Source of the DNA: Micromonospora polyrhachis
GTDB lineage: Bacteria > Actinomycetota > Actinomycetes > Mycobacteriales > Micromonosporaceae
Length of the DNA stretch: 64,000 nt
Direction of reading: 5' to 3'
Assembly: GCF_014203835.1 (NCBI RefSeq)
Contig: NZ_JACHJW010000001.1
Span: forward strand, 4,662,501 to 4,726,500
Shown: piece after piece, positions 9,185 to 17,645 of the stretch
Numbering within the stretch: position 1 is the stretch's first letter
How the letters are laid out: each line of letters opens with the position of its first letter
Translations under genes and position numbers: made by a program
Notes under the pieces: generated by a model
Seen by the model: only the letters and a program-made list of their open reading frames with translations
What the model was told of the DNA's origin: nothing
Databases searched by the model: none

Positions 9185-10864
9185 TCAGCCGAGTAGCCAG
9201 ACCGTGACGTCGGTCGGGATGTGGCCGTCGGTGTCGAGCGGGGCGCTGGCGTGCAGCAGTTCCGCGCCATCGGGCAGCGGGATCGGGGCGTCCCCGAAAT
9301 TGGTGATCACCCGCAGCCGGCCGTTGCGGAACGCGAGCACCTCGTCGGGGCTCTCCAGCCAGCAGAGTGCCCCGGTGCCGAGCGCCAACTCGCGGCGCAG
9401 CCGTAGCGCCGTGCGGTACATCTCGTAGGTCGAGCCGGGCACCCCGCGCTGCCGGTCCACGGCGTACTCGGCCCAGATCGCCGGCTGGGGCAGCCAACTG
9501 GCGTCGGTCGGGCCGAAGCCGTACGACGGGCTGTCCGCCTGCCATGGGATCGGCACCCGGCACCCGTCCCGGCCCCGCATCGCGCCACTGCTACGGGTCC
9601 AGGTCGGGTCCTGCCGGGTCTCGTCGGGCAGTGCCATGTGCTCCGGCAGGCCCAGTTCCTCGCCTTGGAAGAGGTAGGCCGAACCGGGCAGGGCGAGCAT
9701 CAGCAGGGTGGCCGCTCGGGCCCGACGCAACCCGAGTACGCCGTCCGGCTGCGGGTCGCCGATTCCGATGCCGTTGGGTCGGGTCTGCCCGACCGGCAGC
9801 CCGAGCCGGGAGGCGTGCCGTAGCACGTCGTGGTTGGACAGCACCCAGGTGGTGGGGGCATCGACGGCTTCGCTGGCGGTCAACGAGCGGGTGATGACCG
9901 CGTACTGGGCGGGTGCGGTCCAGGCCGCCTCCAGGTATTCGAAGTTGAACGCCTGGTGCATCTCGTCCGGCCGGACGTACGCGGCCAGCCGCTCGGCGGG
10001 CTGCACCCATGCCTCGGCGACGAGGATCCGGTCACCGGGGTAGCTGTTGAGGAGCCCGCGCCACTCCCGGTAGATCTCGTGTACCCCGTCCTGGTCCCAC
10101 ATCGGCGGGCGCTGGCCCTCCCTGCCCTCACCGGAGAGCGGCTCCTGTGGGTAGTGCCAGTCCGCCAGGTCGGCCTGTTTGACCAGGCCGTGGGCCACGT
10201 CGACCCGGAACCCGTCGACGCCCCGGTCGAGCCAGAACCGCAGGATGTCGAGGAACTCGGCCCGTACCTCCGGACGGTCCCAGTTCAGGTCGGGCTGGCC
10301 GGGGTCGAACAGGTGCAGGTACCACTGGCCGGGGCGGCCGTCGGACTCGGTGATCCGGGTCCAGGCCCCGCCGCCGAAGACGCTCTGCCAGTCGTTGGGC
10401 GGTTCCTCGCCGTTTGCGCCGCGGCCGTCGCGGAAGATGTAGCGCTGGCGTTCGTGGCTGCCCGGCCCGGCGGCCAGGGCGGCACGGAACCAGCGGTGTT
10501 CCGACGAGGTGTGGTTGGGCACCAGGTCGACGATGACCCGCAGCCCTCGCGTGTGGGCCTCGGTGATCAGCTTGTCGGCGTCGGCCAGTCGACCGAAGAT
10601 CGGGTCGACGTCCCGATAGTCGGCCACGTCGTAACCGGCGTCGGCCTGCGGGGAGGGATAGAACGGTGACAGCCAGACCGCGTCCACGCCGACTTCGACC
10701 AGGTGGTCGAGGCGGGCGGTGATGCCGGGCAGGTCGCCGATGCCGTCGCCGTTGGAGTCGGCGAACGACCGGGGATAGATCTGATAGATGACGGCATCCT
10801 CCCACCAGTGGGTCGGAACGGACGCCGAGTCGGATGCCGGGGCATTTTTCGCGTTGGTGTTCAG
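9185..10864 (-). CDS. GH13 alpha-glucosidase (oligo-1,6-glucosidase type), probable CTG start
   Basis: This glycoside hydrolase family 13 enzyme has about 559 residues. It starts with the conserved WWEDAVIYQIYPRSFADS. VIVDLVPNHTS, GFRVDVAHG (nucleophile Asp), ILVAEAWV (acid/base Glu) and VLSNHD (third Asp) are all present, so it should be active on alpha-glucosides. No ATG, GTG or TTG lies in frame upstream of the conserved N-terminus; the first is the internal GTG at 10687, which would delete the first strand and YPRSF. A CTG at 10864 has GGAG 6 bases upstream and is taken as the start. It is the last gene of the sugar operon, after lacI, and acts in the cytoplasm (no signal peptide). Confidence 0.88.
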   Translation of the reverse strand: MNTNAKNAPASDSASVPTHWWEDAVIYQIYPRSFADSNGDGIGDLPGITARLDHLVEVGVDAVWLSPFYPSPQADAGYDVADYRDVDPIFGRLADADKLITEAHTRGLRVIVDLVPNHTSSEHRWFRAALAAGPGSHERQRYIFRDGRGANGEEPPNDWQSVFGGGAWTRITESDGRPGQWYLHLFDPGQPDLNWDRPEVRAEFLDILRFWLDRGVDGFRVDVAHGLVKQADLADWHYPQEPLSGEGREGQRPPMWDQDGVHEIYREWRGLLNSYPGDRILVAEAWVQPAERLAAYVRPDEMHQAFNFEYLEAAWTAPAQYAVITRSLTASEAVDAPTTWVLSNHDVLRHASRLGLPVGQTRPNGIGIGDPQPDGVLGLRRARAATLLMLALPGSAYLFQGEELGLPEHMALPDETRQDPTWTRSSGAMRGRDGCRVPIPWQADSPSYGFGPTDASWLPQPAIWAEYAVDRQRGVPGSTYEMYRTALRLRRELALGTGALCWLESPDEVLAFRNGRLRVITNFGDAPIPLPDGAELLHASAPLDTDGHIPTDVTVWLLG

Positions 10865-10970
10865 GACGCTCTCCGCTCTCCCATGTTCTGTCGTCGTACG
10901 TACCCATCGGGGTGCGCCGGACCCGCAGCGGGTCGCAGCAGGCCCGTCGGGTGGAACCGCATGTGCCCAC

Positions 10971-11040
10971 GGTGGGCCGGTCGGTATCAGGTTGCCCGCG
11001 GTGGGCCGGTCGGTATCAGGTTGCCCGCGGTGGGCCGGTC
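10971..11040. repeat. 29-bp tandem repeat over the lacI stop codon
   Basis: Two identical 29-base units (10971-10999 and 11000-11028) begin GGTGGGCCGGTCGGTATCAG, and 12 bases of a third copy follow (11029-11040). The lacI stop codon (11016-11018) falls inside the second unit, so the last codons of lacI are part of the repeat. The extra copies lie in the short gap before the glucosidase gene. Confidence 0.9.
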
Positions 11041-12041
11041 GATTCGCGTACGACCAGCCGGGTGGGCAGGATCACGGGTGCGAGCTCCCGATCGTCGGGG
11101 AAGGTGCCGCAGAGCTGGTCGAGCAGCATGCCGGCGGCGAGGCGGCCCTGTTCGGTGACGGGTTGGGCGACCGTGGTCAGTCCGACGGCACCGGCGAGGT
11201 CGTGATCGTCGATACCGATCACGCTGATGTCCTCGGGTACCCGCAGGCCGGCCAGGCGCAGCGTGGTCATCGCCCCCATCGCCATCTCGTCGCAGGCCGC
11301 GAAGATGGCGGTGGGCGGTTCGCCGCGTCGGAGCAGTTCCTCGGTGGCCCGGGTGCCGCCGGCCACGGTGAAGTCGCTGTCGATGTCGAGCTGGGGGTCG
11401 GCCGGGATGCCGGCGTCGAGCAGTTCCTGCCGGTAGCCGAGCCGTCGGTCGAGGTGGGCGGTGTGCGGGAGTTCGTCGTTGGGCTCGCCGGAGATGTGGG
11501 CGATCCGGCGGTGGCCGAGCGCCAGCAGGTGGGCGACGGCGGTACGGGCGGCGGCCACGTCGTTGATCCGTACTCCCGGCCAGCCGGGTACGACGGTGCC
11601 GGAGCTGATCGTGACGCCGGGTAGCATCCGCCGGGTCGCCGTCACGAAGTCGGCGGCCTTCAGCGGCATGGCGACCAGCATCATCGCGTCGACCCGCTTG
11701 TGCAGATCGGCGGTCCGGAACAGCCGTTGCCGGATGTGTTCCCGTCCGCCGAGGGTGTAGAGCAGCAGGTCGTAACCGGCCTCGTGGAGGACCGCCTCGG
11801 CGGCTTCGACGACGGTGCCGAAGAACCAGCGAGTGATCAGTGGCACCACCACCGCGATGGTGCCGGTCCGGCCGCCCGCCAACCGGGAGGCGCTGGGTGA
11901 CACGGTGTAGCCGAGTTCGGTGGCGGCGGCCAGCACCCGGGCCCGAGTGGCTGCCGACACGGTCGGCAGGCCGCGCAGCGCCCGGGAGACGGTGGCGGTG
12001 GAGACTCCAGCGTAGCGAGCGACATCGTCGATCCTGGTCAC
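11016..12041 (-). CDS. LacI-family repressor of the alpha-glucoside operon
   Basis: This 341-residue regulator has the typical LacI N-terminal helix-turn-helix and hinge (IDDVARYAGVSTATVSRAL). A periplasmic-binding-protein-like sensor domain follows (FAACDEMAMGA, ISVIGIDDHDLA). It presumably represses the surrounding sugar genes and lets go when an alpha-glucoside or its product binds. It lies 56 bases after the malG-type permease and before the glucosidase. An AAGCGCTT palindrome at 15616-15629, upstream of the binding-protein gene, is a fitting operator. The start is GTG at 12041. Its 3' end runs into a 29-bp tandem repeat. Confidence 0.93.
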   Translation of the reverse strand: MTRIDDVARYAGVSTATVSRALRGLPTVSAATRARVLAAATELGYTVSPSASRLAGGRTGTIAVVVPLITRWFFGTVVEAAEAVLHEAGYDLLLYTLGGREHIRQRLFRTADLHKRVDAMMLVAMPLKAADFVTATRRMLPGVTISSGTVVPGWPGVRINDVAAARTAVAHLLALGHRRIAHISGEPNDELPHTAHLDRRLGYRQELLDAGIPADPQLDIDSDFTVAGGTRATEELLRRGEPPTAIFAACDEMAMGAMTTLRLAGLRVPEDISVIGIDDHDLAGAVGLTTVAQPVTEQGRLAAGMLLDQLCGTFPDDRELAPVILPTRLVVRESTGPPRAT

Positions 12042-12097
12042 TGTGTTACTCGCTTCGCTCGATCACCCCGCCACCGCCATCGGTTCGTGGCGGGAAC

Positions 12098-13063
12098 TCA
12101 ACCCTTGACGCTACCGGCGAGCAGGCCACGTACGAAGTATCGCTGTAGGGAGAGGAAGACGATCAGCGGAACCAGGATGGAGATGAACGCACCCGAGGTC
12201 AGTCGTTGCCAGTCGTTGCCCCGGGTTCCGGCCAACTCCGCCAGGCGTACGGTCAGCGGCGCGGTTTCGTTGCCGCCTCCGGCGAAGATCAGCGCGACCA
12301 GCAGGTCGTTCCAGACCCAGAGGAACTGGAAGATCCCGAAGGCCGCGATCGCCGGCGTGATCAGTGGCAGCACGATCGTACGGAAGATCTTCGGGTGGGT
12401 GGCGCCGTCCACCCGGGCCGCCTCCATCAGCTCGGTGGGCAGCTGGGAGATGAAGTTGTGCAGCAGGAAGATGGCCAGGGGCAGCGCGAAGCAGGTGTGC
12501 GCGAACCAGACCTGGATGAAGCGCTGCTCGTCCTCCAGCTGCCAGGCCGGCATCAGCGTCACGCCGCCCACCGTCACGCCGGTGGAGAAGAACCGCAGCA
12601 GCGGGACCAGCGCCATCTGCAACGGCACGATCTGGAGGGCGAAGATGCCGATGTAGACCCAGTCGCGGCCCCGGAAGTTGATCCAGGCCAACGCGTACGC
12701 CGCGAGGGTGGCGAAGGCCAGCGGGAACAGCACCGAGGGAATGGTGATCACCAGCGAGTTGATGAAGTAGCTGGCGAGCTGGCCGGAGGAGGCCGACTGG
12801 CCGAAGAGCACATCCTGGTAGTTGTCCAGGGTGACCTGCGGGTCGGTGAAGAAGGTCCACCAGCCGGTGGTCTTGATCTGGTCCTCGGGCCGGAACGACG
12901 AGACGAAGAGGCCGAAGGTCGGGATGGTCCAGACCACCGCGATGACGATCGAGACGATCGTGGCGGCCCGGGTGTTGAGTCGTTTGCGTACCCGGCCGAC
13001 GGTGGTCTTCGGCTGGTCGCTCGTGGTGGCGGTGCCGGCGAGCGGGGGTGTGGTCGTCGTCAT
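12098..13063 (-). CDS. Sugar ABC transporter permease (MalG type)
   Basis: This 321-residue inner-membrane permease has six predicted membrane segments. It carries the EAA loop EAARVDGATHPKIFRTIVLP that docks the ATPase. It pairs with the MalF-type protein encoded 1 base upstream; the start and stop nearly touch, which suggests coupled translation. No ATPase gene is present in the operon. Such actinobacterial importers usually share a global MsiK-type ATPase encoded elsewhere. The probable cargo is an alpha-glucoside, judged from the GH13 gene. Confidence 0.93.
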   Translation of the reverse strand: MTTTTPPLAGTATTSDQPKTTVGRVRKRLNTRAATIVSIVIAVVWTIPTFGLFVSSFRPEDQIKTTGWWTFFTDPQVTLDNYQDVLFGQSASSGQLASYFINSLVITIPSVLFPLAFATLAAYALAWINFRGRDWVYIGIFALQIVPLQMALVPLLRFFSTGVTVGGVTLMPAWQLEDEQRFIQVWFAHTCFALPLAIFLLHNFISQLPTELMEAARVDGATHPKIFRTIVLPLITPAIAAFGIFQFLWVWNDLLVALIFAGGGNETAPLTVRLAELAGTRGNDWQRLTSGAFISILVPLIVFLSLQRYFVRGLLAGSVKG

Positions 13064-13064
13064 G

Positions 13065-14117
13065 TCATACCTCCCGCTGCTTGCGCAGGTTGCGGATCTG
13101 GTAGATCACGATCGGGACCACCAGCACGAAGAGGATCACCGCCAGGGCCGAGCCCTGGCCGGTCTCGCCGGCCCGGAAGGCCTGGTTGTACATCTCGTTG
13201 GCGACCACACCGGTCTCGTAGTTGCCGTTGGTCATGGTCCGGACGATGTCGAAGACCTTGAGCGTGGCGATCGAGATGGTGACCACGACGACGATGAGCG
13301 CCGGCCGGATGCTCGGCAGGGTGACCCGCCAGAACATCTGCCAGGCGTTGACTCCGTCGAGCCGGGCGGCTTCGACGATGTCGGCGGGGATCGCCTTGAT
13401 CGCGGCGGAGAGTACGACCATGGCGAAGCCGGCCTGGATCCAGACCATCACGACGATCAGCAGCAGTGTGTTGAGTGGGGCGTTGAGCAGCCACTGCCGG
13501 GGTTCACCGCCGAAGAAGACCACGATCTGGTTGAGGAGACCGATCTGGTCCTGTTCCTCGGAGCGGTAGGCGTAGACGAACTTCCAGATGATGCCGGCAC
13601 CGACGAACGAGATGGCCATCGGCATGAAGATCAGTGACTTGGCGATCGACTCGAACCGGGCCTTGTCCACCATCACCGCGTAGATCAGACCGATCGAGGT
13701 GGCGATCAGCGGGACCAGGATCACCCAGAGCAGGGTGTTGGTCAGCACCTTGACGATCTCGTCCTGCGAGAACATCCAGTCGTAGTTGGCCAGTCCGACC
13801 CAGTTCGTGCCATCGCTGTCCATGAAGGACAACACGAGGGTGCGGACCGCCGGGACCACCAACCCGATGAGTAGCAGCAGCACCGTCGGGAGCAGGAAGA
13901 AGAGCCCGAGCACGCCTTCCCGCGGTTTCAGCCTGCCGATGGTCACGGTTCCGCCACTGGCGGACGCCGCGATGAGCCGGGCGTCGCGCCGGCGTGCGAA
14001 CCAGGTGGGTACGGCGTCCAGCAGGAACAACAGGCCGCCCACCACGACGACGAAGGCCACCAAGCCGTAGAGCAGGATCATGAGCTTTGGGGCTTCGTCG
14101 GCGAACTCGAAGTTCAT
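13065..14117 (-). CDS. Sugar ABC transporter permease (MalF type)
   Basis: This 350-residue permease has an N-terminal hydrophobic segment (LMILLYGLVAFVVVVGGLLF) and then the six-helix core. The EAA loop is EAARLDGVNAWQMFWRVTLP. The longer N-terminus is typical of MalF-type partners. It sits between the binding-protein gene and the MalG-type permease. A 15-bp stem-loop in the 69-base gap before it may lower its expression relative to the binding protein. Confidence 0.93.
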   Translation of the reverse strand: MNFEFADEAPKLMILLYGLVAFVVVVGGLLFLLDAVPTWFARRRDARLIAASASGGTVTIGRLKPREGVLGLFFLLPTVLLLLIGLVVPAVRTLVLSFMDSDGTNWVGLANYDWMFSQDEIVKVLTNTLLWVILVPLIATSIGLIYAVMVDKARFESIAKSLIFMPMAISFVGAGIIWKFVYAYRSEEQDQIGLLNQIVVFFGGEPRQWLLNAPLNTLLLIVVMVWIQAGFAMVVLSAAIKAIPADIVEAARLDGVNAWQMFWRVTLPSIRPALIVVVVTISIATLKVFDIVRTMTNGNYETGVVANEMYNQAFRAGETGQGSALAVILFVLVVPIVIYQIRNLRKQREV

Positions 14118-14145
14118 CCGCTCTCCCTAGAGGGGTTGTCTGCCG

Positions 14146-14181
14146 GATCGGGTGGCCCGGACCGAGCCGGACCACCCGATC
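14146..14181 (-). terminator. Stem-loop between binding-protein and permease genes
   Basis: GATCGGGTGGCCCGG (14146-14160) pairs with CCGGACCACCCGATC (14167-14181), with one mismatch and a 6-base loop. It lies 5 bases after the binding-protein stop and before the MalF-type start. Such intercistronic hairpins (as in malE-malF of other bacteria) keep the binding protein in excess over the permease by partial termination or mRNA protection. The function here is inference. Confidence 0.6.
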
Positions 14182-14186
14182 AGGGA

Positions 14187-15530
14187 TCACTTCGGCCAGG
14201 TGCCTTCGATGAAGGTGAGCGTGGCAGCGGTGTCCTTACCGTTGATCCACTCGATCATGCCCTTCCAGAACGAGCCCGAGCCGACGGCGGCCGGCATCAG
14301 GTCGGAACCGTCGAACCGGAAGACGGTCTTCGGGTCCTGGAGGATCTGGACTGACAGCTTGTCGATCGGGTTCGCGACGTTGGCGAGGTCCAGGCCCTTG
14401 TTGGCGGAGACCCAGTCACCGATCTTGGCGCGGCTGTTGGCGTGCTCGGCCGAGGCGAGGTACGTCTGCACCGCCTGGACCTCGGGCCGGTCGGCGAAGG
14501 CCACGGTGAACTCGCCGCCACCCAGCACCGGCTTGCCCTTGGCGGCGTCGATGCCCGGGAAGTAGAAGGCGAAGACGTCGCCGTCCTCGGCCACCTTGGT
14601 ACCTTCCGGCCACTGGTTGGCGTAGAACGACGCCTGCCGGTGCAGGGTGCACTTGCCCTGCGTGATGGGCAGGCCGCCCTCCTGGAACGAGGTGGTGGCG
14701 ATGCTCTTGACGCCGCCGTAGCCGCCGTTGACGTACTTCTCGTTCTTGAGGATGGTGCCGGCCTTGTCCAGCGCCTCGGCGACCTTCGGGTCGTTGAACG
14801 GGATGCCGTGGGTGACCCACTGGTCGTAGACCTCGGGGGTCTGCGTACGCAGCATCAGGTCTTCGATCCAGTCGGTGGCCGGCCAGCCGGTGGCGTCACC
14901 GGACTCGATCCCCGCGCACCACGGCTTCTGCCCGGTGGCGGCGATCTTGTCGCTCAGGGCGATCAGCTCGTCCCAGGTGGTGGGGACCGTGTAGCCCTTC
15001 TCCTTGAAGGTCTTCGGCGAGTACCACACGAAGGACTTGACGTTGGAGCCGAGCGGTGCGCCGTAGAACTGGCCCCCGACGGTGCTGTACTTCAACCAGT
15101 CCGGGGAGTAGTTCTTCTCCGCCATCGCCTTGGTTTCCGCCGAGACGGGCTTGAGCTTGCCAGCCTCGGCGAACCGGGTCAGCAGGCCCGGCTGGGGGAT
15201 GAAGGCGATGTCCGGCGCGTTGCCGCCGTCGACGCGTACCTGGAGCTGCGCCTCGAACTCGCCGCTGCCCTCGTAGTTAATCTTGATGCCGGTGCAGTCA
15301 GCGAACTCCTTCCAGGAGTTCTGTAGCCGGTCTGCCTCGAGGTCCCGAATGGACGCGTAGATGGAGACCTTCTTACCGCTGTGGCCCTGATACTCTTTGT
15401 AAGCGGCACACTCCGGAGAGTCTGCCTTGTCGTTCTTGCTGTCGCTGCCACCGCATGCGGTGGCGGTGAGCGCCAGGCCCAACACGCTGGCGATCGCGAA
15501 GGCTTGGCGTGGTCTGGTAGAGACCGCCAT
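14187..15530 (-). CDS. Sugar-binding lipoprotein of the ABC importer
   Basis: This 447-residue extracellular solute-binding protein (family 1) has a lipoprotein signal: a basic start, a hydrophobic core ASVLGLALTATAC with a lipobox ending in Cys near residue 25, then GGSDSKND. The mature part has ISIYASIRD-like sugar-binding features such as WPATDWIEDLML. The start at 15530 is fixed by AGGAGG 6 bases upstream; the frame is open about 84 bases further. It is the first gene of the operon, and an AAGCGCTT LacI-type palindrome lies about 90 bases upstream. It captures the sugar outside the membrane for the two permeases. Confidence 0.93.
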   Translation of the reverse strand: MAVSTRPRQAFAIASVLGLALTATACGGSDSKNDKADSPECAAYKEYQGHSGKKVSIYASIRDLEADRLQNSWKEFADCTGIKINYEGSGEFEAQLQVRVDGGNAPDIAFIPQPGLLTRFAEAGKLKPVSAETKAMAEKNYSPDWLKYSTVGGQFYGAPLGSNVKSFVWYSPKTFKEKGYTVPTTWDELIALSDKIAATGQKPWCAGIESGDATGWPATDWIEDLMLRTQTPEVYDQWVTHGIPFNDPKVAEALDKAGTILKNEKYVNGGYGGVKSIATTSFQEGGLPITQGKCTLHRQASFYANQWPEGTKVAEDGDVFAFYFPGIDAAKGKPVLGGGEFTVAFADRPEVQAVQTYLASAEHANSRAKIGDWVSANKGLDLANVANPIDKLSVQILQDPKTVFRFDGSDLMPAAVGSGSFWKGMIEWINGKDTAATLTFIEGTWPK

Positions 15531-15615
15531 GCCGTCCTCCTTCCTCTGCCGGCGCGCCGATAGCCGTGGCTCAGTTGCCCGTGGCTCCGTGCCGGCCTCG
15601 ATGGGCGTCACCACA

Positions 15616-15629
15616 TGTAAGCGCTTGCA
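15616..15629. promoter_or_regulatory. LacI-type operator upstream of the sugar operon
   Basis: TGTAAGCGCTTGCA is a near-perfect palindrome centred on AAGCGCTT, with the central CG step typical of LacI-family operators. It lies 86 bases upstream of the binding-protein start, in the promoter region of the operon that encodes a LacI repressor. The assignment is inferred from the palindrome and context. Confidence 0.65.
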
Positions 15630-15810
15630 AGGAAACTTCGTCTATACCCATGAGGCGGCACAGGCGTAACGATTCGGAAACCTAGCGGCCACCGATGGTC
15701 TGGTCTCGTGTCAGCCATCCCAGATCATCGATAGTTAGCCCTTCCGATGCATGTAGTTTTCTGTCACCCTCATCTGCGACAAAGAAGATTTTCGCCACGA
15801 AGGGTGCGGT

Positions 15811-16596
15811 ATGCGTCCACGCCTGCTCACGCTCGTCAGCACGACACTGCTCCTCGCCGTCGCGGCACTGGCCCCAGCCAGCCCCGCACTCGCGGCCCCC
15901 ACCTTCAAGGTTCCGTTCCCCTGTGGACAGAGCTGGAGCGGACAGACCCGACCCGATCACAGCCCGACCAACGCCATCGACTTCAACCGGACCAACGACG
16001 AGGGCGACCCGGTCGTGGCGAGCGCGCCCGGCACGGTGGACCGGGTGACGAATCTCGGCGACACCAGCTACGGCCGGTACGTACGGATCGACCACGGGGG
16101 CGGTTACACCACGTACTACGCCCACCTCAGCGCGTTCGCGGCAGGGCTCTCCGTCGGGGACACCGTCGGCTACGGCACGGTGATCGGCTACGTCGGCAAC
16201 ACCGGCAACTCGTACGGCGCCCACCTGCACTACGAGCAGCGCTCCGGCGGCAGCGACGTCCAGATCCGGTTCAACGGCAGCCTCGCGCTCTACTGGGGTG
16301 CACAGACCTACACCAGCGACAACGGCTGCTCCAGTGGCGGCACCGCCACCGGGACCGTCCGCACTGCCGGCACCCCGCTGACCGTACGCTCCGGGCCGGG
16401 CACCGGCTATTCCTCGGTGGGTACGGTCGCCACCGGCACCACAGTCACGATCTACTGCCAGACCACCGGCACCACGGTCACCGGGACCTACGGTACGAGC
16501 AACATCTGGAACCGGATCGGCACGGGCCGGTTCATCGCCGATGCGTACGTCTACACCGGTAATGACGGATTCATTCCCGGCGTTCCCCGCTGCTGA
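15811..16596 (+). CDS. Secreted M23 metallopeptidase with SH3-like tail
   Basis: This 261-residue protein has a Sec signal peptide (residues 1 to about 28, ending SPALA). An M23 (lysostaphin-type) endopeptidase domain follows: the first Zn ligands are in DHSPTNAIDF and the HxH motif is in GAHLHYEQ. The last ~70 residues (RTAGTPLTVRSGPGTGYSSV) form a bacterial SH3 domain that probably binds the cell wall. It should cleave peptidoglycan cross-bridges outside the cell. AAGGG lies 6 bases before the ATG. A long hairpin follows the gene. Confidence 0.92.
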   Translation: MRPRLLTLVSTTLLLAVAALAPASPALAAPTFKVPFPCGQSWSGQTRPDHSPTNAIDFNRTNDEGDPVVASAPGTVDRVTNLGDTSYGRYVRIDHGGGYTTYYAHLSAFAAGLSVGDTVGYGTVIGYVGNTGNSYGAHLHYEQRSGGSDVQIRFNGSLALYWGAQTYTSDNGCSSGGTATGTVRTAGTPLTVRSGPGTGYSSVGTVATGTTVTIYCQTTGTTVTGTYGTSNIWNRIGTGRFIADAYVYTGNDGFIPGVPRC

Positions 16597-16621
16597 TATT
16601 TCTCATTGACGAGACAGAAAG

Positions 16622-16677
16622 CGCTGATCCCGGTGCTCGGAGTCCAGGCCAGTGGACTTCGAGCACCGGGATCAGCG
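16622..16677. terminator. 24-bp hairpin after the M23 gene
   Basis: The arms at 16622-16645 and 16654-16677 (CGCTGATCCCGGTGCTCG and its complement, then GAGTCC against GGACTT) form a 24-bp stem. It has a single wobble and an 8-base loop. It lies between the M23 gene and the oppositely oriented GPGG gene and can act in both directions. Confidence 0.8.
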
Positions 16678-16724
16678 GCCTGAGCAGTGTGATCAGCGTT
16701 GTGCGGGGGTCAGTCGCGGGGGCG

Positions 16725-16868
16725 TCAACTGAAGATGCTGACACCACCAGGTCCAACGAGTAGCCCGATGATGATGAGGACAATTCCCCAGAGCAGCTGC
16801 CGCCGGAAGAGGGCCAGCACACCGGCGACCACCAGTACTACCGCGAGAATCCAAAGAATCAGTTCCAT
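16725..16868 (-). CDS. GPGG-motif small membrane protein
   Basis: This 47-residue protein has two hydrophobic helices (residues about 3-20, LILWILAVVLVVAGVLAL, and 26-38) joined by FRRQLLW. It ends in GPGGVSIFS. The GPGG and SIF ending is the signature of a widespread family of tiny actinobacterial membrane proteins of unknown function. The ATG is at 16868 and the TGA at 16725-16727. The ribosome site is weak (AAAGGG about 14 bases up). It lies 38 bases downstream of the metallophosphoesterase gene, so it may be the last gene of that operon. Confidence 0.8.
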   Translation of the reverse strand: MELILWILAVVLVVAGVLALFRRQLLWGIVLIIIGLLVGPGGVSIFS

Positions 16869-16906
16869 GGTCGGTTGAATACCCTTTCTGTTGCGTCTGG
16901 AAACCT

Positions 16907-17635
16907 TTAGCCAATCGCGTGCTCGGCGAGGTGGAACACGCTGTATGCCTGTTTGATGACCGGATGGGCGACGTTGCGGACCCGGACGCCACCCGGTGTC
17001 GTACCCCGTTCGGAACCGGCGTGCGCGTGGCCGTGCAGGGCCAGCGCCGTGGGGGCCGAGTCGATGGCCTGGGCGAGCAGGTACGACCCGAGGAACGGAT
17101 AGATCTCCAGGGGCTCGCCGGCCAGGGTGTCCGGTACCGGGGCGTAGTGCGTCAGCGCCACCCGCACGTCGCAGTCCAGCTCGCGTAGCGACTCGCCGAG
17201 TTGGTCGGCGACCACGCTGGTGGTACGGATGAAGGCCTTCATCTCCGGTTCGCCGAAGTCACTGGCGCAGCGGCCGGCAAAGCCACCACCGAACCCCTTC
17301 ACCCCGGCGATGCCGAGCCGGGTCCCCCCGCAGTCGAGCACCGTCGTGTCCCCCTCCAGCACGGTGATACCGGCGTCCTGGAGCACCCCGACGAGCTGTG
17401 GCACCTCGTCACAGTGGTAGTCGTGGTTACCCAGTACGGCCACCACGGGCACGTCCAGGCCACCGAACTCGGTGGCGACGCACCGGGCCTCCTCCTCCGT
17501 ACCGTGTCGGGTCAGGTCGCCCGCCAGCAGTAGTGCGTCGGCGTGCTCCGACAGGCGGTCCAGGGCCGGACGGAACCGTCCCACCACATCCTTGTCGACG
17601 TGCACGTCGCCGACCGCGGCGATCCGGATCGTCAT
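16907..17635 (-). CDS. Metallophosphoesterase (calcineurin-like)
   Basis: This 242-residue protein has the full two-metal phosphoesterase signature: GDVHVDK (D-x-H), LLLAGDLTRHG (GD), VLGNHDYH (GNHD), and C-terminal LTHYAP and LHGHAHAG. It should hydrolyse a phosphate mono- or diester in the cytoplasm; the substrate is unknown. GGAGAG precedes the ATG. It follows the BON gene by 10 bases in a tight operon with a nucleotidyltransferase. Confidence 0.9.
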   Translation of the reverse strand: MTIRIAAVGDVHVDKDVVGRFRPALDRLSEHADALLLAGDLTRHGTEEEARCVATEFGGLDVPVVAVLGNHDYHCDEVPQLVGVLQDAGITVLEGDTTVLDCGGTRLGIAGVKGFGGGFAGRCASDFGEPEMKAFIRTTSVVADQLGESLRELDCDVRVALTHYAPVPDTLAGEPLEIYPFLGSYLLAQAIDSAPTALALHGHAHAGSERGTTPGGVRVRNVAHPVIKQAYSVFHLAEHAIG

Positions 17636-17645
17636 CGTGCTCTCC

